The notes: generated by a model not told the origin, from the letters alone. A stretch of 64,000 nucleotides of DNA from Natronomonas marina (GCF_024298905.1 NZ_CP101154.1:1364001-1428000), one strand, 5' to 3'. Counted from the first letter of the stretch, positions 27,875 through 36,310 are shown. Numbers and translations: made by a program.

Positions 27875-28090
27875 TCACTCCCCGTCGGACGGCGGGTCCC
27901 CGCCGTCTGCTCCGGCCGTCGGGACGAGAAAGAAGTACGCGAAGACGCCGAACGCGACTCCGAGCGGGACCCCCCACTGGATGCCAAGGCGGAGGTCGCC
28001 CAGCACGAACCCCCCGACCGTCGAGACGCCGAAGGCGAGGACGAAGAACGACGCCGCCCGCGTGACGTCGTCCTGTACGAGCGTTCGCAT
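27875..28090 (-). CDS. Small two-pass membrane protein
   Basis: 71 residues starting MRTLVQDDVTRAASFFVLAFGVS, with two hydrophobic segments (about 12-32 and 36-54) and an acidic, glycine-rich tail ADGGDPPSDGE. No named family is recognised. It lies antisense to the RCK and permease genes and is convergent with them. Coding is supported by the membrane pattern and codon use. Confidence 0.6.
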   Translation of the reverse strand: MRTLVQDDVTRAASFFVLAFGVSTVGGFVLGDLRLGIQWGVPLGVAFGVFAYFFLVPTAGADGGDPPSDGE

Positions 28091-28292
28091 CGACGGGGGT
28101 AGACGCCGGCGCAGCCTAAAGGGTGTGCTTCGGACCGCCCCTCGCGGTCAGACGGCGTCCGCTCGGCGCCCTCGTGGGGCTGGCGTCCGCTCGCGGCCCC
28201 GTCGAAACCGTACCGAACGGCTAGCTCGGCGTGTGGGATGCGACGTGCGAGATTTCGAAGAGCAGTTGTAATATAAAAAGCGAAGGTGAAGT

Positions 28293-28457
28293 ATGCCTTC
28301 CGACGGGACGAGCGACCGAATCGCGCTCGCTCTCACCGCCGTATTCGTCGTCGGCGTCCTCCTCTACGGCGCCTTGGTCGTCCAGCAACTCCTTCTCGCC
28401 GCTCTCGTCGCGCTCTTCGGCGTGCTGGCGTACACCGCGTGGCGGTACCTGCGATAG
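28293..28457 (+). CDS. 54-residue single/two-pass membrane protein (small ORF)
   Basis: An ATG-started ORF of 54 codons: MPSDGTSDRIALALTAVFVV, then a hydrophobic run to ALVALFGVLAYTAWRYLR. Two membrane segments (about 9-27 and 31-48) with a positive C-terminus are clear. A TATA-like TATAAAAA lies at 28272-28279 and a GGTGA ribosome-binding sequence at 28285-28289, three bases from the ATG. The TATA is closer than usual for a leaderless start, so the GGTGA may matter. Function unknown. Confidence 0.55.
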   Translation: MPSDGTSDRIALALTAVFVVGVLLYGALVVQQLLLAALVALFGVLAYTAWRYLR

Positions 28458-28517
28458 CCCCGGCGCTCGGGAGACGTTCCCGCGGCGTGGCTCGTGTGTC
28501 CCCCCGGTGTCGAGGTG

Positions 28518-28952
28518 TCACTCCCACTCGCCGTCGACGATGTCGGGTTCGGCCTGATGGGCCATGTTGACCTGGAAGTTCGGCAGGTGCAGCGCGAGGT
28601 CGGTGGTCGTGATGATACCGATTGCGGCGCCGTCCTCGACGACGGGGAGCTTCTTGACGCCGTTGTGGCCCATCCGTTCTGCGGCCGCCCGGAGCGTCTC
28701 GGTTCGGCGAATCGTCACGACCGGATCGGTCATGAGCGCCGAGACCGGTGTCGAGGGGTCCAGTTCCTCGCCGACCGCGGCGACGACGTCGGACTCGGTG
28801 ATGATGCCGTCCAGGCGGTCCTCTCCGACGACGAGCGAGCCGATACCCTTCGCGTTGAGGGTTCGAGCGGCCGCCGCCAGCGTCGCGTCCGGCGACACAG
28901 TCTCCACGGGAGCGGTCATCAGCTCCTCGACAGTGTTGTCTGGCTCGGTCAT
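28518..28952 (-). CDS. CBS-pair domain protein
   Basis: 144 residues starting MTEPDNTVEELMTAPVETVSPDATLAAAARTLN. Two CBS motifs form a Bateman module (residues about 12-65 and 75-130), with IGSLVV and GIITESD in the first and VKKLPVVEDGAAIGIITTTDLA in the second. CBS pairs bind adenine nucleotides, and some bind c-di-AMP. It follows mscS on the same strand with a gap of 66 bases, downstream of dacZ. Its partner is unknown. Confidence 0.88.
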   Translation of the reverse strand: MTEPDNTVEELMTAPVETVSPDATLAAAARTLNAKGIGSLVVGEDRLDGIITESDVVAAVGEELDPSTPVSALMTDPVVTIRRTETLRAAAERMGHNGVKKLPVVEDGAAIGIITTTDLALHLPNFQVNMAHQAEPDIVDGEWE

Positions 28953-29018
28953 ACGACCATGTGCGACCGGACGCTCATAAGACTGTATGCTCCGACGACA
29001 TTTCACGCTTCCAGGCGG

Positions 29019-29804
29019 TCAGTTCCGGACTCGCATCGCGCCGTCCCGGAGGACGATCCGGTTCGGGATCACGTACTCCTCGCCGTCGCTCTCGACGTGC
29101 GTGACGAAGACGTCCATCTCCTGAACGATACCGCGTTTGCCGTCGATTTCGACTTCGTCGCCGATGCTGTACGGCTCGGTCAACAGGAGGTAGATACCAC
29201 CGGCGGCCGACGAGAGGAGGTCCTTGAACGCCAGCCCGCCGAGAAAGAAGAGCCCGAAGGCGTACGCCGCAAGCAGGATCAGGAGCGCGCCGGTCGCCAC
29301 ACCCAGTTGCGACAGCGCGATCAGGGTCGCCACGTAGAGGATCGAGTACTTCACGAGCCGCGGAATCACGGTCACCTCGGGGAGTTTGATGCTCCGGAGG
29401 CGCTCGCCGACGACGATCTCGGCTTTGTCGCCGAGGAGGACGCCGACGATGACGACGAGCACCGCGACGAAAAGCTGGGGGAGGAACTCGCTTATCCCGC
29501 GGACGACCTGCTCGGAGGGGACGAACTCCAGGGTCTCGAAGGCGTACAGCGCCGCGATGAGGAAGACGAAGAACCCGAAAAGCTGCGAGAGGAGTCCGAC
29601 CGTCGACGTGCCGAGGCTCCGTGCGGTGCGTTCGAAGGCCGTCCCCTCTACTACCTCGTTGACGTCGAAGGCCAGCAGGACCCGGCGGATGAGCCAGGCG
29701 GTGACGCCGCCGAGTATCAGCCCGACGACGACGAGGGCGACGGCGACGACGAAGTTCTGCTCGCCCGCTGCGAGACCGTCGAACCACTCCCGGATTACCT
29801 GCAT
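29019..29804 (-). CDS. Small-conductance mechanosensitive channel (MscS family)
   Basis: 261 residues with four or five hydrophobic segments (about 18-42, 72-92, 105-130, 145-190). The pore-side helix with AYAFGLFFLGGLAFKDLLSSAAGGIYLL is followed by a beta domain (YSIGDEVEIDGKRGIVQEM, then VIPNRIVL), the core of the MscS family. Such channels release solutes after osmotic downshock. The start is two bases from the stop of the upstream dacZ, so both are one operon. Confidence 0.9.
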   Translation of the reverse strand: MQVIREWFDGLAAGEQNFVVAVALVVVGLILGGVTAWLIRRVLLAFDVNEVVEGTAFERTARSLGTSTVGLLSQLFGFFVFLIAALYAFETLEFVPSEQVVRGISEFLPQLFVAVLVVIVGVLLGDKAEIVVGERLRSIKLPEVTVIPRLVKYSILYVATLIALSQLGVATGALLILLAAYAFGLFFLGGLAFKDLLSSAAGGIYLLLTEPYSIGDEVEIDGKRGIVQEMDVFVTHVESDGEEYVIPNRIVLRDGAMRVRN

Positions 29805-29805
29805 C

Positions 29806-30615
29806 TCAGTACTCCTCCGGGTCGAGTTCGAGGACTATCTCACCGCCCGAGAACGCCCGGATGAGTCCGTCGGACTCGGACAGCACCACCGCGACGGCGT
29901 TCGTGTCCCGCGTGATGGCGCCGGCGGCCATGTGGCGGGTGCCCAGCCCCTTCGGGATGTCGACGCCCTCCGCGGAGGGTTCGAGGTACCGGTAGGCGGA
30001 GACGATCTTCCCCGAGTCGCTGATGACGAAGGCGCCGTCCAGCCGGGAGAACTCCTTGAGCATCACGTTCACGATGGGGTCGCCGACGTGGACGTGGCTC
30101 TTCTCGAAGGGGTTGTACGACAGCGGCCGGGACTTGTTCATCACCTTGCCGGCGTCACCGACGACGAACAGCGCGCCGACGCGCTTGCCCTTCTGACCCT
30201 TCTTGCCGAGTTCGATGGCCACCTCGAGGACGTTCCGGATGACCTCCGGTTCGGCGCGGCTGTTGACGAAGAGGTCGTAGACGCCGGAGCGGTCGAAGTC
30301 GCCGGCCCGGACCCGCGTCACCGTGTCGATGTCGTCGGCGAACAGTTTCGCCGCACAGGCGACCTGGTCGCCCTCCTCGAGGTAGTCGCTGTCGAGACCG
30401 CCCTCGACCCCGAACCGGATGCGCTCCCGGAGGCTCTGGAACTCCAGGGGCAACTCCACGTACTGCTCGGCGTCGACGGAGTTTTCGGGCGCGACGACGA
30501 CGACCGGCACGTCGGCCTCTGCGAACGACTCGTGAAGCGAGGCGCTCGGGGAGAAGAGAAACACGCTATCGACGTCGGCGACGATGTCGTCCAGGAGGTC
30601 CCCGAGTTCGCTCAT
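29806..30615 (-). CDS. dacZ: Diadenylate cyclase DacZ (c-di-AMP synthase)
   Basis: 269 residues. The DisA_N/DAC domain lies in the second half: the DGA motif in RLDGAFVISDSG (Asp about residue 193) and the GTRH motif in GLGTRHMAAGAI. The N-terminal part, with MSELGDLLDDIVADVDSVFLFSP, is typical of the archaeal DacZ type. The enzyme makes c-di-AMP from two ATP. In haloarchaea c-di-AMP is linked to osmotic adaptation and essentiality has been reported for Haloferax. The start at 30615 is the first ATG before the conserved N-terminus; the mscS gene follows after one base. Confidence 0.94.
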   Translation of the reverse strand: MSELGDLLDDIVADVDSVFLFSPSASLHESFAEADVPVVVVAPENSVDAEQYVELPLEFQSLRERIRFGVEGGLDSDYLEEGDQVACAAKLFADDIDTVTRVRAGDFDRSGVYDLFVNSRAEPEVIRNVLEVAIELGKKGQKGKRVGALFVVGDAGKVMNKSRPLSYNPFEKSHVHVGDPIVNVMLKEFSRLDGAFVISDSGKIVSAYRYLEPSAEGVDIPKGLGTRHMAAGAITRDTNAVAVVLSESDGLIRAFSGGEIVLELDPEEY

Positions 30616-30743
30616 CGTTCGTCTATCACAACAGACACGAAAAAGGTTTGTGGAGGGTCGTACGGGCGACTGACGACTATCACGTATCGGACACGTCTCT
30701 CCAGGGCCGCAGCTATAAGTCGCTGGGGTCCCCCGGACGTGGC

Positions 30744-31556
30744 ATGGCACCATCCGACGATCGCTCGGTGCAGCGGTACCGTGCTCGGCCCGACACCGTG
30801 GCGACCGACCGGGGGTCGGGCCCGCCGCTGGTCCTCTGTCACGGGACGCTGATGGACCGGACGATGTTCGCCCCGCAGGTCGAGGCCCTGGCCGACGACT
30901 ACCGCGTCGTCGCCTACGACACCCGGGCACGGACCGACCGCTACGTCGGGCCCTACGACCTCTACAACCTCGCCGACGACTGTGCGGCGCTTCTGGACGC
31001 GAAGGGCATCGACTCCTGCGTCCTCGGCGGGATGTCGATGGGCGGGTTCATGGCGCTCCGGTTCGCCGAACGGTACCCCGACCGCGTCGACGGTCTCGTA
31101 CTCGTCGACACGACCGCTGGCCCCCACCAGGAGGCCGAAATCGAACGCTACGGCGAGATGATAGAGACGACCCGCGCCGAGGGGGAGGTCCCCGAACAGC
31201 TGGCCGGCGTCGTCAAGCACATCCTCTTCGGCGAGACCACCATCGAACAGCGGCCCGACCTCGTCGACTCGTGGGTCGACCGGTGGCTCACCTACCCCGG
31301 CGACGCCGTCTACTACGAGGTCGACTCCTGGCTGGAGCGCCCGGACTTCACCGACGAACTCGCGGGCATCGACGTTCCCGCCCTCGTCGTCCACGGCGAG
31401 GAGGACGTCGCCCTGGAGCCCGAGCGCTCGGACTCGCTCGTCGCGGAACTGGACGCCCGCCGGGAGATGGTTTCCGACGCGGGCCACTCATCGAACCTCG
31501 AGAACCCCGAGCCGGTCAACGAGGCCATCCGGGCGTTCCTCGGGGACGTGTACTAG
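30744..31556 (+). CDS. Alpha/beta hydrolase
   Basis: 270 residues. The fold is seen as PLVLCHGTLMDRTMF (oxyanion HG), the nucleophile elbow GGMSMGGFMA (Ser), and AGHSSNLENPE with the catalytic His near residue 245. The Asp comes after VVHGEEDVALEP. The family includes esterases and 3-oxoadipate enol-lactonases; the latter is possible given the fold, but the substrate is open. The stop codon TAG shares the CTAG palindrome with the stop of the convergent pilin-like gene. Confidence 0.86.
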   Translation: MAPSDDRSVQRYRARPDTVATDRGSGPPLVLCHGTLMDRTMFAPQVEALADDYRVVAYDTRARTDRYVGPYDLYNLADDCAALLDAKGIDSCVLGGMSMGGFMALRFAERYPDRVDGLVLVDTTAGPHQEAEIERYGEMIETTRAEGEVPEQLAGVVKHILFGETTIEQRPDLVDSWVDRWLTYPGDAVYYEVDSWLERPDFTDELAGIDVPALVVHGEEDVALEPERSDSLVAELDARREMVSDAGHSSNLENPEPVNEAIRAFLGDVY

Positions 31557-33493
31557 GGCCAGGTCGCCGTCGCCTCGTCGGACTCGCCGGCGTCGGTATC
31601 GACCGCCGTCACGCTCCCCTCGCTCGCGCCACAGTAGCTCGGGTCGGAGGGGTTGCCCTTGCATGTGAAGCTCGTGGTGTCGGCCGGCGTGGTTTCGTCT
31701 ATCGTCCCGTCGTCGTCGAAGTCCCACCTGTACTCGTCGATGTCCCCGTCGGGGGTCGACCCGGAGGCATCGAAGGTGTATTCGGTCTTCCCGCCGCCTG
31801 CGTCGCTTTTCGTGATCGTGAGGGAGGCCGACACCGACGACGTCGGCGTTGCCGTCGGTCCCCCCGGGGTCGGTGTCGGCGTCGTGGGCGTCGGTGTCGG
31901 GCCGGTCGGCGTCGGGGTCGGGGTTCCGGTACTGCCGCTCACGTAGTCGTCCACGTCGACATCGGTCGTCGAGCTCTCGCTGGCCGGGGGGCCGCTCACC
32001 CGCAGTTCGTTCACGGAGACGTGGAGATACGTCAGCGGCGGCGGGAGGTCGACCTCCGGGGGCAGCGACGGGTCGACGGCCGCGAGGTCCGCATCGTACG
32101 AAAAGTCGGCGCTCTGGGCGACCTCGACCGGTCCGGCGATGATGGCGCCCGTTATCGACGGGTTGCCGGTTCCGAGACAGACGTCGACGTCGGCGGCACA
32201 GTTGATGCTGCTGGCGCTTATCATGTCGACGGCCTCGTTGTCGCCCTCGGCGGGTTCGTCGCGGGGCGCGTAGACGCCGCCGGTGAAGTCGCCCTGGCCG
32301 ATACCGAAGTGCATCTCCGAGGTGCCGTAAATCTGGACGCCGGTCGCGTCGTCGGACGTCGAGATCTCGCCGTTGCCGTTCGCCAGCGCGAAGTCCCCGA
32401 GGGTGTATATCTGCAGGGCGTTCCCGCTGGCGTCGCCGACGACCTCGATGCCGCCGTTGCCCTCGATGCCGATGTTCCCCTCGACGAAGATGGTCACGTT
32501 CCCCCCGCTGACATCGACGGTCAGGGTGCCGCCGTCCAGGTGTATCTTCTCGGCGTAGTAGCTCCCCGGACCGAGCGTCCCACCGGTCGTGAGGTCGACG
32601 TGGGGGTCGTCGTCCTCGGAGTTGTTCACGAGTCGCTCGAGCCCGCTGTCGAGTTCGTTCAGGTCGATGTCCGCGTTCTCCTCGACGTCGTCGAAGTCGC
32701 CCGACGCCGTACCGCTCGTCAGGACGTCGGTGTCGGTGGTCGCCGCCGGGTGGCTGGCGTCGACGTCCCCCTGTGCGACGATGCCGGTGTCGAAGTCCCC
32801 GTCGATGGTGAGCTGGCCGAGGTCGATGACGGCGACGTTTTCGTCGTGGTCCAGTTCGGTCACCGACCCCTCGGCACGGGACTCCATGTAGTCGGCCCAC
32901 CCCTGGTAGAACTCGCTGTGGACGACCAGCGACACCTGGGTGCCCTCGACGAACCCCGGACCGAGGTCGAACTCCCTGTTCCCCGTCTCCAGCCGAATCT
33001 TGCCGGGCGACGCCGACTCGCCGCCGTCGACGACCGTTATCAGGGGGAACGTGAGCGTGCCCTCCCGGAAGTGGATCTCCGGCCGGGAGACGGCCCGTGT
33101 CTCGGTGCCCGTCCCTCGCCAGACGCCGCCGCCCTGGTAGGCGATGGTGGTCCGGTCGCCCTCGTAGACGACGGCACCGAGCGACTCGTTCAGTATCTCC
33201 GTTCCGTCGTCCGTGACGAGCCAGACCTGTCCGGCGTCGGTCACGCTCATGTCCCCACTGTAGGTCTCCTCGAGGTTCACGACCTGCGAGTCGCTATCGC
33301 CCAGCGCGACGTGTGCCGCCTGCGAATCGATGTACGTCAACTCGGCCTCTATCCGGGAGGTTTCGGCGTCACCCTGAACACCCGACAGCGCGGGCCCGCC
33401 AACGAGGACGACGGCCGAGGCGCCGCTCAAGACGAGTCCGATGAGGAGGACCCTCCCCAGCACCTGCGACTGCCCCCGGTCGCGCCCACCCAT
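31553..33493 (-). CDS. Pilin-like exported protein with PT-rich linker and PKD-like domain
   Basis: 646 residues. The N-terminus (RGQSQVLGRVLLIGLVLSGA) resembles archaeal type IV pilin-like class III signals or their haloarchaeal relatives. A long beta-rich region follows, with glycine-rich repeats near 300-400 (GNGGIEVVGDASGNALQI). A threonine/proline linker (about 545-575, TPTPTGPTPTPTT) joins a C-terminal PKD-type region (LTITKSDAGGGKTEYTFDASGSTPDGDIDEYRWDFDDDG). It is likely surface exposed. Gene-family names such as DUF7289 are possible but I am not sure. Confidence 0.78.
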   Translation of the reverse strand: MGGRDRGQSQVLGRVLLIGLVLSGASAVVLVGGPALSGVQGDAETSRIEAELTYIDSQAAHVALGDSDSQVVNLEETYSGDMSVTDAGQVWLVTDDGTEILNESLGAVVYEGDRTTIAYQGGGVWRGTGTETRAVSRPEIHFREGTLTFPLITVVDGGESASPGKIRLETGNREFDLGPGFVEGTQVSLVVHSEFYQGWADYMESRAEGSVTELDHDENVAVIDLGQLTIDGDFDTGIVAQGDVDASHPAATTDTDVLTSGTASGDFDDVEENADIDLNELDSGLERLVNNSEDDDPHVDLTTGGTLGPGSYYAEKIHLDGGTLTVDVSGGNVTIFVEGNIGIEGNGGIEVVGDASGNALQIYTLGDFALANGNGEISTSDDATGVQIYGTSEMHFGIGQGDFTGGVYAPRDEPAEGDNEAVDMISASSINCAADVDVCLGTGNPSITGAIIAGPVEVAQSADFSYDADLAAVDPSLPPEVDLPPPLTYLHVSVNELRVSGPPASESSTTDVDVDDYVSGSTGTPTPTPTGPTPTPTTPTPTPGGPTATPTSSVSASLTITKSDAGGGKTEYTFDASGSTPDGDIDEYRWDFDDDGTIDETTPADTTSFTCKGNPSDPSYCGASEGSVTAVDTDAGESDEATATWP

Positions 33494-33640
33494 AGTCTGA
33501 ACTCCCCTGGGCCTCTCCTCGTATTAAACCCCCACCGAATCGGAAAAAGAGTCGACGGTGTCCCGGTGTCGCTTCTCGCGGCCCGGACCTCCGTTCGACC
33601 GCCCCGGAGGGACTATACGAACACCGACCGAAGGACGTGT

Positions 33641-35098
33641 ATGCGCGTCGCAGTACTCGGTGCCGGTTACGCCGGACTGACGGTCGCCCGCCGTCTCGAA
33701 CGGCGACTCCCCGACGACGTCGAGTTGGTCGTCGTCGACGAGTCCGAGGACCACCTCGTCCAGCACGAACTCCACCGCGTCGTCCGGTTTCCCGACCTCG
33801 CCGAGACCATCACGGTCCCGCTCTCGGAGGTGCTCTCGCGTGCGGACCTCAGGCAAGCACGGGTCACGGACGTCGACGCCGAGGCCGGCGTTGCGACGCT
33901 TTCGCCCGTCGATGGCGCCGGAACCGAGGAACTGGACTACGACGCGGCGGCGGTCTGTCTGGGCGCCGAGACGGCCTTCTACGACCTGCCCGGCGTCGAG
34001 GAACACGCCACGCCGCTGAAGCGACTCCCCCACGCCGAGGCGATTCGGGCCGATGCGATGGCCGCCCCCGGTGGCGACGCCGTCGTCGGCGGGGCGGGTC
34101 TCTCTGGGGTCCAAGTCGCCGGCGAACTGGCCGAACTCTCCGCGGCGGAGGACCTCGATCTCGGGGTGACGGTGCTGGAGATGGCCGACCGCATCGCGCC
34201 GGGGTTCGACGGGACGTTCGCCGGGGCGATCCGTGAGGAACTCGAGGCCAGAGAGGTGGCCGTCGAGACGGGCGCGACCGTCGAGTCAGCCGACGACGAG
34301 GCGGTCACCCTCGGGGACGGTCGGACGTTCCCCCACGACGTGTTCGTGTGGGCGGGGGGCATCCGCGGGCCGGCGGCGCTGGACGGCGAACGACAGCGGA
34401 CCGGCGGCGACCTCCGGGTCGGCGAGGCCACCTTCGTCGTCGGCGACGCCGCGGCCGTCGTCGACGAGGCCGGCGCCGAGGTCCCCGCCAGCGCACAGAC
34501 GGCCGTCCGGGAGGCCAGGACCGCCGCCTCGAACCTGCTGCGCGTGGTCAACGCCGCCCGCGTCACCGACGAGACCGACGAGGACCCGCGATTCGACGCC
34601 TACCGGTACGAGGAGGCCGGCTGGGTCGTCAGCGTCGGCAACGGCGCCGTCGCCGAGGTCGGGCCAGCCGTCGTCAGCGGCGACCTCGCGAAGGCCGTCA
34701 AGGCCGTCATCGGCGCCGGCCACCTCGGGTCCGTCGGCGCCATCGAGGAGGCGACCGACCTGGTCCGGGAGGAACTCGGCTGGCCCGGCGCCGAGGCGTT
34801 CGATTTCTCGCCGCTCGCGGCCCACCTCGAGGGGTACGTCGCCACCGACGCCACGGATCCCTCGAGCCTCGGCGAGTTCGAGCGCCGGTTCGTCGGGCCG
34901 CTCTTGGGGCTCTCGGAACTGGGTGCGACGGAGCCCGTCGACCTGACCGACCTGACGCGGGCGACCGACCGCGATCACCCCGGCAGTCCCGCGAACCTCC
35001 TCTTCAGGACCCTGTTCGGTCCCGCGGAGGCGGCAGCCGATTTCGAGACCGTGACGATTTCCACGAAAGCCGACGACGCTGACGAAACCGAAGAATAG
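33641..35098 (+). CDS. NADH dehydrogenase-like FAD/NAD(P)-dependent oxidoreductase
   Basis: 485 residues. The FAD-binding start is RVAVLGAGYAGLTVARRL. A second nucleotide fold is GDAVVGGAGLSGVQVAGELAEL. DVFVWAGGIRG and TFVVGDAAAVVDEAGAEVPASAQTAVREA complete the type II NADH dehydrogenase-like pattern. A C-terminal extension of about 120 residues, rich in acidic residues, is unusual. The ATG at 33641 is fixed by the Rossmann start. It may link NADH or NADPH to the quinone pool, but the acceptor is inferred. Confidence 0.85.
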   Translation: MRVAVLGAGYAGLTVARRLERRLPDDVELVVVDESEDHLVQHELHRVVRFPDLAETITVPLSEVLSRADLRQARVTDVDAEAGVATLSPVDGAGTEELDYDAAAVCLGAETAFYDLPGVEEHATPLKRLPHAEAIRADAMAAPGGDAVVGGAGLSGVQVAGELAELSAAEDLDLGVTVLEMADRIAPGFDGTFAGAIREELEAREVAVETGATVESADDEAVTLGDGRTFPHDVFVWAGGIRGPAALDGERQRTGGDLRVGEATFVVGDAAAVVDEAGAEVPASAQTAVREARTAASNLLRVVNAARVTDETDEDPRFDAYRYEEAGWVVSVGNGAVAEVGPAVVSGDLAKAVKAVIGAGHLGSVGAIEEATDLVREELGWPGAEAFDFSPLAAHLEGYVATDATDPSSLGEFERRFVGPLLGLSELGATEPVDLTDLTRATDRDHPGSPANLLFRTLFGPAEAAADFETVTISTKADDADETEE

Positions 35099-35193
35099 CT
35101 CGTTCGGTGGCGAGGGGGCGTCGTCCGGCAGCCTCACTCCGAGGCGTCGACGACGTCGAGGCGCTCGTCGACGACACCGACAGTTCGTCGCCG

Positions 35194-35439
35194 TCAGCAC
35201 TCCCGGCCGTAGCAGTGCCCGGCGAGTATCCCGAGGACGTTGGCCAGGAAGACGCCGCCCGCGAGCGGCACCCAGCCGGTGGGCTGGACGATGAGCAGGA
35301 GAACCGCGACGAACGGCAGGACGACCGCACTCCAGAAGCCCGCGCCTTCGAGGAGTCGTCTGAGCCCGCGGCCGACGACGGCGGCCAGCGGGGCCGACCG
35401 TGCGCCGTCGGCGTCGATGGAGCGGTTCGCCCGTGACAT
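35194..35439 (-). CDS. Small membrane protein next to the 385-bp element
   Basis: 81 residues starting MSRANRSIDADGARSAPLAAVVGR. Two hydrophobic segments are near 35-55 and 58-75. No named family is recognised. The 385-bp structured repeat starts 21 bases upstream of its start codon, so the element probably replaces or forms the promoter region. Coding is supported by the membrane pattern and by length. Confidence 0.55.
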   Translation of the reverse strand: MSRANRSIDADGARSAPLAAVVGRGLRRLLEGAGFWSAVVLPFVAVLLLIVQPTGWVPLAGGVFLANVLGILAGHCYGREC

Positions 35440-35460
35440 ACCGTTAGGTGTCGCTACCCA

Positions 35461-35845
35461 GTAACCGACCCCGCCCTACTTCGCTCGGTCTTGCGACCTC
35501 GCTCGTTGAGGGAGGGGCTTTGATGTGGGACTCGCCGTCAGTTGTCGCCGGGGAGGAAGGTCGTTCCTCACCCGTACCGAACGACCGTCGGGGTCAACAT
35601 CCCCACCATTCGGGGGCCGGGCTACTGCGGCCCGTGATACCGGCGACGTGTGCGCAGCGGTATCACTAGGCACTGGTATGGTTGCCCCCCGAAAAAGTGT
35701 ATCGGGTGGCGAGTCGAACAGCAGCAACAACGGCACCTGCTTCCCAGCGTGTCGGCTTCCTCCCCGGCCTACTCGCGTCGTCCTTCCGACTGGTGTCGGA
35801 AGTCCTCGCTTCTTGAGGCCGGAGGCTCCGCCTCGAAACCGCTGA
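35461..35845. repeat. 385-bp structured element, left copy (plus orientation)
   Basis: Nearly the same as 47156-47540 in inverted orientation; I count five differences (near 35541, 35690, 35734, 35794, 35818). It has no terminal inverted repeats. It is dense in hairpins: CCCCGCCCT/AGGGAGGGG at 35469-35517, GAGGAA/TTCCTC at 35553-35569, GTGATACCG/CGGTATCAC at 35634-35666, CTTCCGAC/GTCGGAAG at 35783-35802, and GAGGC(C)GGA/TCCGCCTC at 35815-35834. End hairpins without inverted ends recall non-autonomous IS200/IS605 derivatives, but a structured RNA gene is also possible. Open frames inside it are not convincing. Confidence 0.85.
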
Positions 35846-35893
35846 AGTAGGTTTTTCAGACCTGGTTCGGACTCTCACCCAATTTCGGGGGCG

Positions 35894-36070
35894 TTACCTG
35901 GCGTCCCGCAGCGACCGGACGGTGTCGGACATGAGCCACCGGTCCTCGTCGTCGGGGTCCTCGATGCAGAGCGCGTAAAACGAGTCGCGCCCCTCGTCGA
36001 CGGAGATGCGGTAGCCGCTGCTGGTCAGACCGGCGCCGTCACGGACTGATTCCGGCGTCGAATCGCTCAC
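35894..36070 (-). CDS. Small haloarchaeal hypothetical protein
   Basis: 58 residues from a GTG at 36070: MSDSTPESVRDGAGLTSSG, then YRISVDEGRDSFYALCIED and RWLMSDTVRSLRDAR. The pattern of a charged strand-helix unit is common in haloarchaeal small proteins. A longer frame to 36196 exists, but GTG at 36070 is preferred because a TATA-like TTATCTT lies about 25 bases upstream on the minus strand. No family is recognised. Confidence 0.55.
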   Translation of the reverse strand: MSDSTPESVRDGAGLTSSGYRISVDEGRDSFYALCIEDPDDEDRWLMSDTVRSLRDAR

Positions 36071-36161
36071 GACCGAGCTAGGGGATTCGAGAAGATAACC
36101 CGCACGGTTCCCGACGAGCGGGCCGGAAGCCGCCGTTCCGGCGGCCGTTCCGAAACCCCCA

Positions 36162-36167
36162 TTTATA
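36162..36167 (+). promoter_or_regulatory. TATA box for the kinase operon
   Basis: TTTATA in the context ATTTATACC. The expected start of transcription is about 26 bases downstream, which falls on the ATG at 36191 of the short upstream ORF. This suggests a leaderless transcript for the uORF-kinase pair. Confidence 0.6.
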
Positions 36168-36190
36168 CCTCGGGAGACACTACGACGCGT

Positions 36191-36310
36191 ATGCACCCGT
36201 TCGCCGGCGACGGCGCGTCGACTCGTTCCTCGACGGCCGCCGTCCTCCCGTCCCGTTCGACCCGGGGCGGCGACGGCCGACCGGCGGCGGCCGGCGTGGG
36301 TTCACGATGA
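36191..36310 (+). CDS. 39-residue upstream ORF overlapping the kinase start (ATGA)
   Basis: An ORF of 39 codons begins MHPFAGDGASTRSSTAAV at the predicted transcription start and ends with TGA overlapping the ATG of the kinase gene in the sequence ATGA at 36307-36310. The protein is arginine and alanine rich and not of a known family. The arrangement suits translational coupling, where ribosomes ending the short ORF re-start on the kinase. Coding is plausible but not proven. Confidence 0.45.
   Translation: MHPFAGDGASTRSSTAAVLPSRSTRGGDGRPAAAGVGSR

Noticed and set aside
35525-35845. Open frames inside the 385-bp element (also 47156-47525)
   Set aside because: They are present in both copies only because the DNA is duplicated; composition is not acidic and no domain is seen; hairpins explain the conservation better.
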